Made by a program: the position numbers and the translations under genes. A DNA stretch of 64,000 bases from Paenibacillus_E sp042676385 (GTDB taxonomy: Bacteria > Bacillota > Bacilli > Paenibacillales > NBRC-103111): the NCBI RefSeq assembly GCF_042676385.1, contig NZ_JBHTHA010000014.1, positions 1 to 64,000 of the forward strand. The letters run 5' to 3'. Under the pieces are notes generated by a model. It was not told the DNA's origin. It searched no databases and saw only the letters and a list, made by a program, of their open reading frames with translations. Positions within the stretch are counted from its first letter, which is position 1, and each line of letters starts with the position of its first letter. Shown here one piece after another: positions 7,451 through 15,725 of this stretch.

Positions 7451-9574
7451 ATGAGTATTGCAAGAGAACCCGCAGCGAAGGAAGTCAAAGAGCTCAAGGA
7501 AATCAATGAAGTATCGTCGATGTATTTGAACCGGGATCTGAGCTGGATCGAATTTAATCGCCGTGTATTGCAGGAGGCTCAAGATCCGAGCACTCCGTTA
7601 CTTGAGCGTGTGAAGTTTTTGTCTATCGTCTCCAGCAATCTGGATGAATTCATGAGCGTCCGTGTAGCAGGACTACTGGATCAAATGAAAGCTGGCTATA
7701 ACAAGAAGGACTTTACGGGCTACACCCCTGCCGGATTAATCAAACGCATTATGAAGCGTACTGCCAAAATGGTGTCCGAACAATACAAAACATACCGGGA
7801 AGTGGGCAGACAGCTCACGAAAGAAGGCATCGTTTTCACTGAATATGAAGATCTGAATGCCAGTCAGAAGAAAGCGATGGATGCGTATTACCATGATATT
7901 ATTTTTCCAGTTCTCACCCCCATGGCTGTAGACCAGAGCCGGCCGTTTCCGCTTGTACATAATCAATCCGTATATTTGGCTGTGGTCCTGGTTCGAGATG
8001 GCGACGACCCTGATGAGGAGCCTTACTTCGCCATTGTGCAAGTGCCAAGCAACTTGTCGCGTTACATCCCGGTACCGACTCGGACTAATAGCAAGAAGCA
8101 GGAATTCATTTTGCTTGAAGAACTAATCGAACATCACATTCAGTCTCTCTTTAGTGCCTATACGCCAATTGCCGTTCATGGGTTTCGTCTGACGAGAAAT
8201 GCCGACTTGACGCTGAATGAAGAAGGCGCGGAAGACCTTCTTGAAGAAATAGAAAAAGAGCTTCGACGCAGGCGGTGGGGATCTCCCGTGCGCTTGGAAA
8301 TTCAAGAGGGCATGCATCCCTATGCGCTTGCCATGCTTCAGGATGAGTTTGAAATTACGGAGCATATTTTCGAAATCGACGGACCTCTCGATATTACGTA
8401 TTTCATGAAGCTGGCCGGCAGTCTGACGGGCTTTGAGCATCTTCGCTATCCGCGAGTGGTTCCCAATTACCCTGTCGAATTCGAAGACGTTGACGATTAC
8501 TTCTCTTTATTAAAGTATAAGGATGTGCTTGTCCATCATCCTTATGAGTCCTTCGATGCTGTGACGGATTTTATTGTACATGCCGCTGATGATCCGCAAG
8601 TGCTGGCCATTAAGATGACTCTGTACAGAGTTAGCGGAAATTCGCCGATTATCCAAGCGCTTGCTAGAGCCGCGGAGTCTGGGAAGCAAGTAACGGTCGT
8701 TGTTGAATTGAAAGCTCGCTTCGACGAGGAACGGAACATCGCATGGGCGCGTAAACTGGAAAAGTCGGGCTGTCACGTCGTTTATGGACTTGTAGGCCTA
8801 AAAACACATGCGAAAATAACCCTCGTCGTGCGCCAAGAGGAAAACACGCTGCGCAGATACGTGCATGTAGGCACGGGTAATTACAATGACAGCACCGCTC
8901 GTCTGTACACCGATGTCGGTCTATTTACATCGAACAGTGTCATTGGCGAAGATGCGTCGGCGCTTTTTAATGAAATTACAGGTTATTCGGCGCCGCATGA
9001 CTGGCAGGCTTTTGCCGTGGCACCGACTGATTTGAAAGATAAGTTATTTGAGCTCATCGAGCGTGAAGCTGAGCATGCAAGAGCCGGCCGGCCGGCACAT
9101 ATTATTGCGAAAATGAATTCGTTATCCAATCAGGAAATGGTGGATGCGCTATACGCGGCGTCACAGGCCGGCGTTAAGATTGATTTAATTATTCGCGGCG
9201 TATGCTGCTTGCGGCCAGGGGTACCTGGATTGAGCGAAAATATTACGGTGCGGAGCATCGTCGATCGGTTCTTGGAGCATTCCCGCATGTATTATTTCGA
9301 AAATGGCGGGATGGTGGATGTGTATCTGTCTTCGGCCGACTGGATGACGAGGAATTTGACGCGGCGTATTGAATTGATGTGCCCTGTGCTGGATGAGCCG
9401 CTCAAAAAAATGATGATCCAAATCCTTCGCCTTTCGTTAAATGATAACGTCAAAGCGAGAGAGTTAATGCCAAACGGCATGTATGCGCGGGTAAAAAATG
9501 AACTGACCCCTTATCGGAGCCAGTTCGAGGCGATGAAAATTACTTCTTGGAAAAAGCTTCAGCTTGAGCCTTAA
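7451..9574 (+). CDS. ppk1: Polyphosphate kinase 1
   Basis: PPK1 (707 aa) makes inorganic polyphosphate from ATP reversibly. The N-terminal domain begins YLNRDLSWIEFNRRVLQEA, the head domain follows, and the two phospholipase-D-like catalytic domains contain GLKTHAKITLVVR (the His near residue 453 is the expected autophosphorylated residue) and HSRMYYFENGG (second conserved His near 615). The start ATG follows TGGAGGC. The 3' end overlaps the converging ppx gene by 35 bp, so synthesis and breakdown enzymes are encoded tail to tail. Confidence 0.96.
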   Translation: MSIAREPAAKEVKELKEINEVSSMYLNRDLSWIEFNRRVLQEAQDPSTPLLERVKFLSIVSSNLDEFMSVRVAGLLDQMKAGYNKKDFTGYTPAGLIKRIMKRTAKMVSEQYKTYREVGRQLTKEGIVFTEYEDLNASQKKAMDAYYHDIIFPVLTPMAVDQSRPFPLVHNQSVYLAVVLVRDGDDPDEEPYFAIVQVPSNLSRYIPVPTRTNSKKQEFILLEELIEHHIQSLFSAYTPIAVHGFRLTRNADLTLNEEGAEDLLEEIEKELRRRRWGSPVRLEIQEGMHPYALAMLQDEFEITEHIFEIDGPLDITYFMKLAGSLTGFEHLRYPRVVPNYPVEFEDVDDYFSLLKYKDVLVHHPYESFDAVTDFIVHAADDPQVLAIKMTLYRVSGNSPIIQALARAAESGKQVTVVVELKARFDEERNIAWARKLEKSGCHVVYGLVGLKTHAKITLVVRQEENTLRRYVHVGTGNYNDSTARLYTDVGLFTSNSVIGEDASALFNEITGYSAPHDWQAFAVAPTDLKDKLFELIEREAEHARAGRPAHIIAKMNSLSNQEMVDALYAASQAGVKIDLIIRGVCCLRPGVPGLSENITVRSIVDRFLEHSRMYYFENGGMVDVYLSSADWMTRNLTRRIELMCPVLDEPLKKMMIQILRLSLNDNVKARELMPNGMYARVKNELTPYRSQFEAMKITSWKKLQLEP

Positions 9575-11075
9575 TTTTAAGCCCCCAGCCTTTTTCAAAA
9601 TCTTTGCTAATCGCATCCAATTCTTTTAGCTCGTAAATCGGATCGTGGATGCATAACAGTCGGATAGTGAGCGTTTTACCCTTTATTGAAAGCTCCACAT
9701 CTTGTACGGGCTGAGTTTCGCTCCTATCTAGCGCTATAGCCAACTGCAGCATAAGTCCAAGCTTGACGATCAGCGCTTCGTCGGACTCCATCAGAATGTC
9801 CTTATAACCAAGGACTTGCTGGTGAGTCCGGCTTTTTGTTTTATACGAGGCAATGAGGGAGCAAATAACGATTTCCCGGTGACTGAACCCGTCGATGCGG
9901 GCTTGAGCAATCATGTACTGGGTATGTTTCGTAAATTGATAATAGTGAACACTCGCCCCAATCCGGTATAAGAGAGCCGCCGCGTGAAGGAATCGTTTGT
10001 TCTGTTCTCCAGAGACTGGATCGACAATGAGTTCGTCATAAAGTTTCATCGCAAGCCTGTCGATATGCCGTACATGTTTAACTGCTGAATTGGGATGGAG
10101 AAGAAGCATGTTCTCAATACTTGCTTCAAGAACATCCGGTTTTTTAGGCTGATCGGGGCATAAAGTTTCATAAAAAAGCCCGTCGCGAAGTCCTGCGCCG
10201 CTTATGATATACTCAGAACCACGGGCAGCTTCAAAAATCGTGTCCAAAATGACAAGTCCCGGAATCATAATGTCGGCCCGCTCTTTTGCAAGACCTTCGA
10301 TTTTCTTGCGTTTTTCCAGTGGAAGCGAGGACAAAAGCTTGAGAAAATAATCAAGCTCTCCTGGCTTCAACTCATAGTTATGTGCGAGCTGGAGGGAGTA
10401 TTTATTTCGCTTTTGGCTCATTTTGCCTAATGTACGTATCGTGCCACCCAGTCCGATCATCGGCAGATTCGGAGAATTTGTAATCCACGGCTGAGTAGTA
10501 ATGGCATCCTCCACCATCTGGCGAATCCCTGCGATTTCCTGCTCGGATACCGTACCATTTTTCATAAATTGACGGGTTGTATTGACGGCGCCGAATGGAA
10601 AGGAGATACTTTGCAGCAGCTCGCGATTGCGAAATAGCGTTACTTCCGTACTCCCGCCTCCAATGTCGATAATCAGGCCGTCCCGGATATCGATCGTATT
10701 GATCACGCCGAGAAAGCCATAGCGGGCTTCTTCTGCGCCGCTGAGCACATCAATACGGAGATCCGTGTGGTCTTCGAGTATACGTACGATTTCAGCGGAA
10801 TTCGCAGCATTGCGGATCGCGGCCGTCGCTACTGTTCGAACCGTTTGCACATGATGTGCTTTACACAGCTGCGAGTAGTGGGCGAGAATGGGAACAACCG
10901 AGAGGATATCCTGGTTATGTAAAAGGCCATCGGAACCGATACGCTCACTTAATCTTGCCGAATCTTTGTGCTCACTCACGACGCGATAAGCCCCAAGCGC
11001 ATTGATTTCGTAGATAACAAGCCGGATGGAGTTGGATCCGATATCAATAATGCCGATACTGAAGTTGCTGCTCAT
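9540..11075 (-). CDS. ppx: Exopolyphosphatase, Ppx/GppA family
   Basis: The 511-aa protein has the two halves of an actin-like phosphatase fold: IGIIDIGSNSIRLVIYE at the N-terminus, DGLIIDIGGGSTEVTLF and the PMIGLGGTIRTLGKM region. An HD-type C-terminal domain (about residues 300-511) with HAAALLYRIGASVHYY and SHREIVICSLIASY follows. It removes terminal phosphates from polyphosphate; GppA-type pppGpp hydrolysis cannot be excluded. The ATG at 11075 follows AAGGAG; two upstream in-frame ATGs would add a poorly conserved extension. The enzyme is the natural counterpart of the facing ppk1. Confidence 0.93.
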   Translation of the reverse strand: MSSNFSIGIIDIGSNSIRLVIYEINALGAYRVVSEHKDSARLSERIGSDGLLHNQDILSVVPILAHYSQLCKAHHVQTVRTVATAAIRNAANSAEIVRILEDHTDLRIDVLSGAEEARYGFLGVINTIDIRDGLIIDIGGGSTEVTLFRNRELLQSISFPFGAVNTTRQFMKNGTVSEQEIAGIRQMVEDAITTQPWITNSPNLPMIGLGGTIRTLGKMSQKRNKYSLQLAHNYELKPGELDYFLKLLSSLPLEKRKKIEGLAKERADIMIPGLVILDTIFEAARGSEYIISGAGLRDGLFYETLCPDQPKKPDVLEASIENMLLLHPNSAVKHVRHIDRLAMKLYDELIVDPVSGEQNKRFLHAAALLYRIGASVHYYQFTKHTQYMIAQARIDGFSHREIVICSLIASYKTKSRTHQQVLGYKDILMESDEALIVKLGLMLQLAIALDRSETQPVQDVELSIKGKTLTIRLLCIHDPIYELKELDAISKDFEKGWGLKIKAQAEAFSKK

Positions 11076-11156
11076 ATCTGTGCTCCTTAGCATTTTTCGC
11101 CATAAATGGGCGTCGTCATAAACTTCAAAGTGAAAAGCATGTTTGCATGGCTTCAT

Positions 11157-11432
11157 TGTATCAATCTACATCGCTTCCGACAAACTTTTCCTAAGTGGTG
11201 AGTATATTTCGACAAAATTAACAGAAACTTGTTAAAGGTTGTTTAAGATCGTAAGTGGAAAGCGAATTTCTGAAACGCTTGCGGATGCGCGAATTCCGTC
11301 AAAAAGATTCTTTATGGTAGTGATAATGAAGTTTTATGTCCCCTTTTGTTCACTTACCGTACGAAATACTTTATTATTAAGGATAGGAAAAAAGCAATTT
11401 TTTGCTAATAAAGTAGCTAAGGAGAGATTCCC
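11157..11432. other. ppx-citZ intergenic region
   Basis: About 280 bp without a credible gene. It must hold the promoters for ppx (minus) and citZ (plus). An AT-rich stretch around 11360-11425 precedes citZ, including an A-rich / T-rich dyad (AAAAAAGCAATTTTTTGCT) just before the citZ ribosome binding site. No confident -35/-10 pair was found. Confidence 0.35.
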
Positions 11433-12545
11433 ATGACTGCAACCAAAGGTTTGGAAGGAATTGTAGCCACGACCTCGTCGATCAGCTCCATTGTAGATGG
11501 TGTGCTCACGTATCGTGGGATTGATATTGATGACCTCGCAGTAAATGCGACTTTTGAAGAAGTAATCTACTTACTTTGGTTTGGTAAATTGCCAAGCCAA
11601 GCTGAGCTCGAGAAATTGCAGAACGACCTGAACGCGAACAGCAAGGTGCCAGCTGCAGTAATCGACCAAATTAAATCTTATCCGAAAGACGTTAATTCCA
11701 TGGCAGCACTTCGTACGGCTGTGTCCGCACTTGCTTTGTACGATGAAGAAGCGAACGACATGAGCCCTGAAGCTAACGTACGTAAAGCGATTAAATTACA
11801 AGCACAAGTGCCTGCCATCATCGCGGCTTTCTCACGCATTCGTGAAGGCAAAGAGCCTTTGGAATCCAAAGGATATCCTTCCGTTGCAGCTAACTTCTTG
11901 TACCAAATGACAGGTAAAGAACCGGACAAAGTTGCAATTGAAGCTTTAGACAAAGCACTGGTTCTTCACGCTGACCATGAGCTGAATGCTTCCACATTTG
12001 CTGCTCGCGTAACAGTTGCAACGCTCACTGACATTTACTCGGGAATCACTTCCGCGATCGGCACGCTTAAAGGACCTCTTCACGGTGGTGCCAACGAAGC
12101 GGTTATGGCGATGCTTGAAGAGATCGGAACTGTAGAGAACGTTGTTCCTTACATCAACGATAAATTAGAGCGCAAGGACAAAATCATGGGCTTCGGCCAC
12201 CGTGTTTACAAAAACGGGGACCCTCGCGCGAAGCACCTGCAAAAAATGTCCTACGAGCTGGGTAAAATCACCGGCAACATGAAATGGTACGACATGTCCA
12301 TTAAAGCCGACGATTTGGTAACCAGTCTCAAAGGTTTGAAACCAAACGTAGATTTCTACTCCGCATCCGTGTATACGTCCTTGGAAATTCCTCGTGACCT
12401 GTTTACTCCGATCTTCGCGATTTCCAGAACATCCGGATGGACAGCCCACATGCTGGAACAGTATGAAAACAATCGTTTGATCCGCCCTCGTGCCGAGTAC
12501 ACAGGTCCGGTGAATCAAAAATATATCCCAATTAGCGAACGCTAA
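11433..12545 (+). CDS. citZ: Citrate synthase
   Basis: This 370-aa type I citrate synthase condenses oxaloacetate and acetyl-CoA to open the TCA cycle. The N-terminus GLEGIVATTSSISSIVDGVLTYRGIDIDDLA is typical of Gram-positive CitZ. The active-site regions HADHELNAST, LHGGANEAVM and MGFGHRVYKNGDPRAK carry the catalytic histidines, and the last segment contains the conserved FAISRTSGWTAHMLEQ. ATG 11433 follows AAGGAGAG. It leads the classic citZ-icd-mdh cluster, although a long structured gap separates it from icd. Confidence 0.96.
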   Translation: MTATKGLEGIVATTSSISSIVDGVLTYRGIDIDDLAVNATFEEVIYLLWFGKLPSQAELEKLQNDLNANSKVPAAVIDQIKSYPKDVNSMAALRTAVSALALYDEEANDMSPEANVRKAIKLQAQVPAIIAAFSRIREGKEPLESKGYPSVAANFLYQMTGKEPDKVAIEALDKALVLHADHELNASTFAARVTVATLTDIYSGITSAIGTLKGPLHGGANEAVMAMLEEIGTVENVVPYINDKLERKDKIMGFGHRVYKNGDPRAKHLQKMSYELGKITGNMKWYDMSIKADDLVTSLKGLKPNVDFYSASVYTSLEIPRDLFTPIFAISRTSGWTAHMLEQYENNRLIRPRAEYTGPVNQKYIPISER

Positions 12546-12570
12546 TTGTTAGTATATGAAGCTTTATGCT

Positions 12571-12812
12571 CAAGGTGCGGGCAGTTCGGTACCCGTCCCC
12601 GGTTCAGCCGGGGGAGTGCCGCAACTCCCGTCACTTTTTGTGTGTCTACCTTGCCCCCTACTACGTGACGAGTTAACATTTATTTAAATGTTTCTCGTCG
12701 CACAACGTAGCAAAGTGGAGGGCATGGTAGTTCCTGGAGAAACGTAGTGCCCGCCTTTGTAATCTATGATTACAACACGCGGTCGGAAGGAACTGCCAGT
12801 GCCTGCAACGGA
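12571..12812 (+). ncRNA. Candidate structured RNA in the citZ-icd gap
   Basis: The 328-bp gap has no open frame of note but is dense in inverted repeats. Domain 1 (12571-12653) is closed by CAAGGT/ACCTTG and contains CCCCGG-ttca-gCCGGGG and GAGT-gccgca-ACTC hairpins. Domain 2 (12655-12722) is a long stem built from CTACGT-GACGAG and CTCGTC...ACGTAG around AACATTT/AAATGTT. Domain 3 (12722-12804) pairs GGCATGGTAGTTCCT with the AAGGAACTGCC...TGCC side and encloses GTAATC-tat-GATTAC. GCGGGC in domain 1 can also pair with GCCCGC in domain 3, giving alternative folds. It matches no riboswitch class I can recognise. It could be a cis-acting leader of icd, an RNA processing/stability element or a small mobile repeat. 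Confidence 0.45.
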
Positions 12813-12873
12813 GAACACAAACGTAACTTTTGCGAACTACCACCATTTATATAAATTTTAAGGAGGAAATATC

Positions 12874-14172
12874 ATGCCACAATTCGAATCCTACGAACTA
12901 CCAAAAGAAGGTCAAAAAATCACCATCGACAACGGTGTTCTGCAAGTTCCTAACAACCCTATCATCCCTTTCATCGAAGGTGACGGCACGGGTCCTGACA
13001 TCTGGGCGGCTTCCCAACGCGTTCTGGATGCAGCTGTAGAAAAAGCCTACAAAGGCGAGAAAAAAATCGCTTGGTACGAAGTATTTGCCGGCGAAAAAGC
13101 ATTCAACAAATTCAACAACTGGCTGCCTAACGATACATTGACAGCTATGCGCGAGTACATCGTGTCGATCAAAGGACCTCTGACTACGCCTATCGGCGGC
13201 GGTATCCGTTCCCTGAACGTAGCGCTTCGTCAAGAGCTTGACCTGTATGTATGTTCCCGTCCGGTTCGTTACTTCACAGGCGTACCTTCACCGGTTAAAC
13301 GTCCTGAGCTTGTAGACATGGTTATTTTCCGTGAAAATACAGAGGATATCTACGCGGGTATCGAGTGGGAGTCCGGTTCCGAAGCGGTTAAAAAAGTGAT
13401 CAAATTCCTTCAAGACGAAATGGGCGTTAAGAAAATCCGTTTCCCTGAAACTTCCGGTATCGGCGTGAAGCCAGTATCCTCCGAAGGTTCCGAGCGTCTG
13501 ATCCGCGCAGCAATCGAGTACGCGATTAAACACGGCCGTAAGAGCGTTACTTTGGTACACAAAGGCAACATCATGAAGTTCACAGAAGGCGCGTTCAAAA
13601 ACTGGGGTTACGAACTGGCTGAGCGTGAATTCGGCGACAAAACATTTACATGGGCTCAATACGACCGCATTAAAGAAGAGCAAGGTGCTGAAGCAGCGAA
13701 CAAAGCTCAAAAAGACGCTGAAGCTGCTGGCAAAATCATCGTGAAAGATGCGATTGCTGACATCGCCCTGCAACAAGTATTGACTCGTCCAACAGACTTT
13801 GATGTTATCGCGACATTGAACCTGAACGGTGACTACCTGTCCGATGCACTAGCTGCGCAAGTTGGCGGTATCGGTATCGCTCCAGGTGCAAACATCAACT
13901 ACCTGACTGGTCACGCGATCTTCGAAGCTACTCACGGTACAGCTCCTAAATATGCGGGTCTTGACGTGGTTAACCCAGGTTCCGTTATCTTGTCCGGCGT
14001 TATGCTTCTTGAGCACCTGGGCTGGTTGGAAGCGGCTGAGCTGATCTACAAAGGTATGGAAACATCCATCAACAACAAAACCGTCACTTATGACTTTGCT
14101 CGTCTGATGGAAGGCGCGAAAGAAATCAAATGCTCCGAGTTCGCAAACGAAATCATCAAAAACATGGGCTAA
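12874..14172 (+). CDS. icd: NADP-dependent isocitrate dehydrogenase
   Basis: The 432-aa enzyme oxidatively decarboxylates isocitrate to 2-oxoglutarate. Visible features are PFIEGDGTGPDIW, the phosphorylation-loop-like GGIRSLNVALRQ segment, VIFRENTEDIYAGIEWESGS, the HKGNIMKFTEGAFKNWGY segment, NLNGDYLSDALAAQVGGIG (metal-binding aspartates) and HGTAPKYAGLDVVNPGS in the coenzyme region. The size matches Bacillus Icd. ATG 12874 follows AAGGAGG. It is 52 bp upstream of mdh and probably co-transcribed with it. Confidence 0.97.
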   Translation: MPQFESYELPKEGQKITIDNGVLQVPNNPIIPFIEGDGTGPDIWAASQRVLDAAVEKAYKGEKKIAWYEVFAGEKAFNKFNNWLPNDTLTAMREYIVSIKGPLTTPIGGGIRSLNVALRQELDLYVCSRPVRYFTGVPSPVKRPELVDMVIFRENTEDIYAGIEWESGSEAVKKVIKFLQDEMGVKKIRFPETSGIGVKPVSSEGSERLIRAAIEYAIKHGRKSVTLVHKGNIMKFTEGAFKNWGYELAEREFGDKTFTWAQYDRIKEEQGAEAANKAQKDAEAAGKIIVKDAIADIALQQVLTRPTDFDVIATLNLNGDYLSDALAAQVGGIGIAPGANINYLTGHAIFEATHGTAPKYAGLDVVNPGSVILSGVMLLEHLGWLEAAELIYKGMETSINNKTVTYDFARLMEGAKEIKCSEFANEIIKNMG

Positions 14173-14224
14173 TCCCATTTTTAAAATGAATTTCCTTATA
14201 AAAAACTCTTAGGAGGCAACTTAA

Positions 14225-15166
14225 ATGACAATCCGTCGAAATAAAATCACTGTTGTCGGCGCAGGCTTCACTGGTGCTACTACTGCGCTTATGCTGGCTC
14301 AAAAAGAACTCGGTGACGTCGTTCTTCTTGACATCCCGCAACTGGAAAACCCAACAAAAGGTAAAGCTCTCGACATGCTCGAAGCAGGCCCGGTTCAAGG
14401 CTACGATAGCCAAATCACAGGTACTTCCAGCTACGCCGATGCTGCTGATTCCGACATCGTCATTATCACTGCAGGTATCGCACGCAAGCCTGGTATGAGC
14501 CGCGACGATCTGGTTAATACAAACGCAGGAATCGTGAAATCTGTTTGTGAGAACGTAAAAGAAGTCGCTCCTAACTCCATCGTTATTATCTTGAGTAACC
14601 CGGTTGACGCGATGACTTATGTGGCTTACCAAGCGCTAGGATTTCCTAAAAACCGCGTAATCGGTCAATCCGGTGTACTCGATACGGCTCGTTACCTGAC
14701 ATTCATCTCCCAAGAGTTGAACGTTTCCGTAGAAGACGTGAAGGGCGTTGTTATCGGCGGACACGGCGATGACATGGTTCCACTCGTTCGCTACACTTAC
14801 GCCGGCGGCGTTCCTATCGAGAAACTGATCCCGGCTGACCGCATCGAAGCGATCGTTCAACGTACGCGCACAGGCGGCGGCGAGATCGTTAACCTTCTGG
14901 GTAACGGTAGTGCCTACTACGCTCCGGCAGCTTCTCTCGTGCAAATGACAGAAGCGATCTTGAAAGACAAAAAACGCATCATCCCTACAATCGCTCTTCT
15001 TCAAGGCGAATATGGCTACGACAACCTGTTCATGGGCGTTTTGACTGTACTTGGCGCTAACGGTATCGAGAAAGTCATGGATATCGAGCTGACTGCAGAC
15101 GAGAAAGCGGCATTGGATAAAACAGCTAACTCCGTACGCAACGTAATTAAAGTGGTAACGGGCTAA
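14225..15166 (+). CDS. mdh: Malate dehydrogenase
   Basis: The 313-aa enzyme belongs to the LDH-like malate dehydrogenase group that interconverts malate and oxaloacetate with NAD. The Rossmann start KITVVGAGFTGATTALMLAQ, the ITAGIARKPGMSRDDLV substrate loop with its arginines, NPVDAMTYVAYQ, GQSGVLDTARY and the catalytic IGGHGDDMVPLVRY segment are all present. ATG 14225 follows TTAGGAGGC. It ends the citZ-icd-mdh cluster at a strong terminator. Confidence 0.96.
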   Translation: MTIRRNKITVVGAGFTGATTALMLAQKELGDVVLLDIPQLENPTKGKALDMLEAGPVQGYDSQITGTSSYADAADSDIVIITAGIARKPGMSRDDLVNTNAGIVKSVCENVKEVAPNSIVIILSNPVDAMTYVAYQALGFPKNRVIGQSGVLDTARYLTFISQELNVSVEDVKGVVIGGHGDDMVPLVRYTYAGGVPIEKLIPADRIEAIVQRTRTGGGEIVNLLGNGSAYYAPAASLVQMTEAILKDKKRIIPTIALLQGEYGYDNLFMGVLTVLGANGIEKVMDIELTADEKAALDKTANSVRNVIKVVTG

Positions 15167-15180
15167 TCGACATAATGCGA

Positions 15181-15223
15181 AAAGAACCAGGTTCCTTATA
15201 GGGGAACGCTGGTTCTTTTTTTT
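15181..15223 (+). terminator. Rho-independent terminator after mdh
   Basis: AAAGAACCAG and its complement CTGGTTCTTT flank an inner GTTCC/GGAAC stem and are followed by a run of T residues. Confidence 0.9.
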
Positions 15224-15314
15224 GCTGAATAGGAACGTAGAATTTTGCGGTCTATGAATGCGCGCGCTCGGGCATCGGATATTTGATTTGATACTAATGT
15301 GTTTTCATACTGCC

Positions 15315-15445
15315 ATTGGATATTGTCCAATCAAAGGAGTCAGATCCAGAGAAAGTAGAGCTTTGATTGGAAATATTCCAGTCAAATGGATCTATCTACT
15401 CAATCTGATCCCCATATCCAGAAAAGCGCTGGATAGAATCCAATG
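15315..15445. repeat. Cluster of related short inverted repeats in a 500-bp gap
   Basis: The gap from 15224 to 15725 holds no convincing gene. It contains several variants of one palindromic word: ATTGGATATTGTCCAAT at 15315-15331, a 25-bp dyad centred on TGGAAATATTCCA at 15362-15386, TATCCAG-7 nt-CTGGATA at 15415-15435, and TGGATAGAATCCA at 15430-15442. They could be operator copies or remnants of a small repeat element. The likely promoter of the next gene lies in the AT-rich stretch after 15590. Confidence 0.4.
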
Positions 15446-15725
15446 TCTTACGGATTCTAGTCATGAGTTACTAAGATCCACTGCACAAAATCCAATAGAG
15501 ACACACACGCGAGGCGAATATTGAGCAATCGGTTGGTTCTGCATGGAGGCGGCTGTGACGCTCTATGCTGTACCATTTTGCAATCTCAGAATTTCTTAGT
15601 GCACATTCCTGAAATTTTGTTACTTTTGTAAATCCGTTCAGCTAGGCTATTCCTATCTCATTCACTTATGCTACGATACAAGTAGGCCGGAAATGGCTAA
15701 TTTATCCAATGGGTGGAGGGATTTG

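Noticed and set aside
11239..11436. 65-codon frame before citZ
   Set aside because: It overlaps the citZ ribosome binding site and start, has an atypical composition and no upstream site.
12590..12640. Cobalamin- or T-box-like words (CCGCAACT, GGTACC) in the citZ-icd gap
   Set aside because: The surrounding conserved elements of these riboswitches are absent or in the wrong order.
12900..13776. Antisense frames opposite icd
   Set aside because: Phe/Val/Arg-rich shadows of a highly biased gene without start signals.
15258..15524. 88-codon frame in the mdh-secreted protein gap
   Set aside because: It covers the palindromic repeats, has no ribosome binding site and resembles no protein family.
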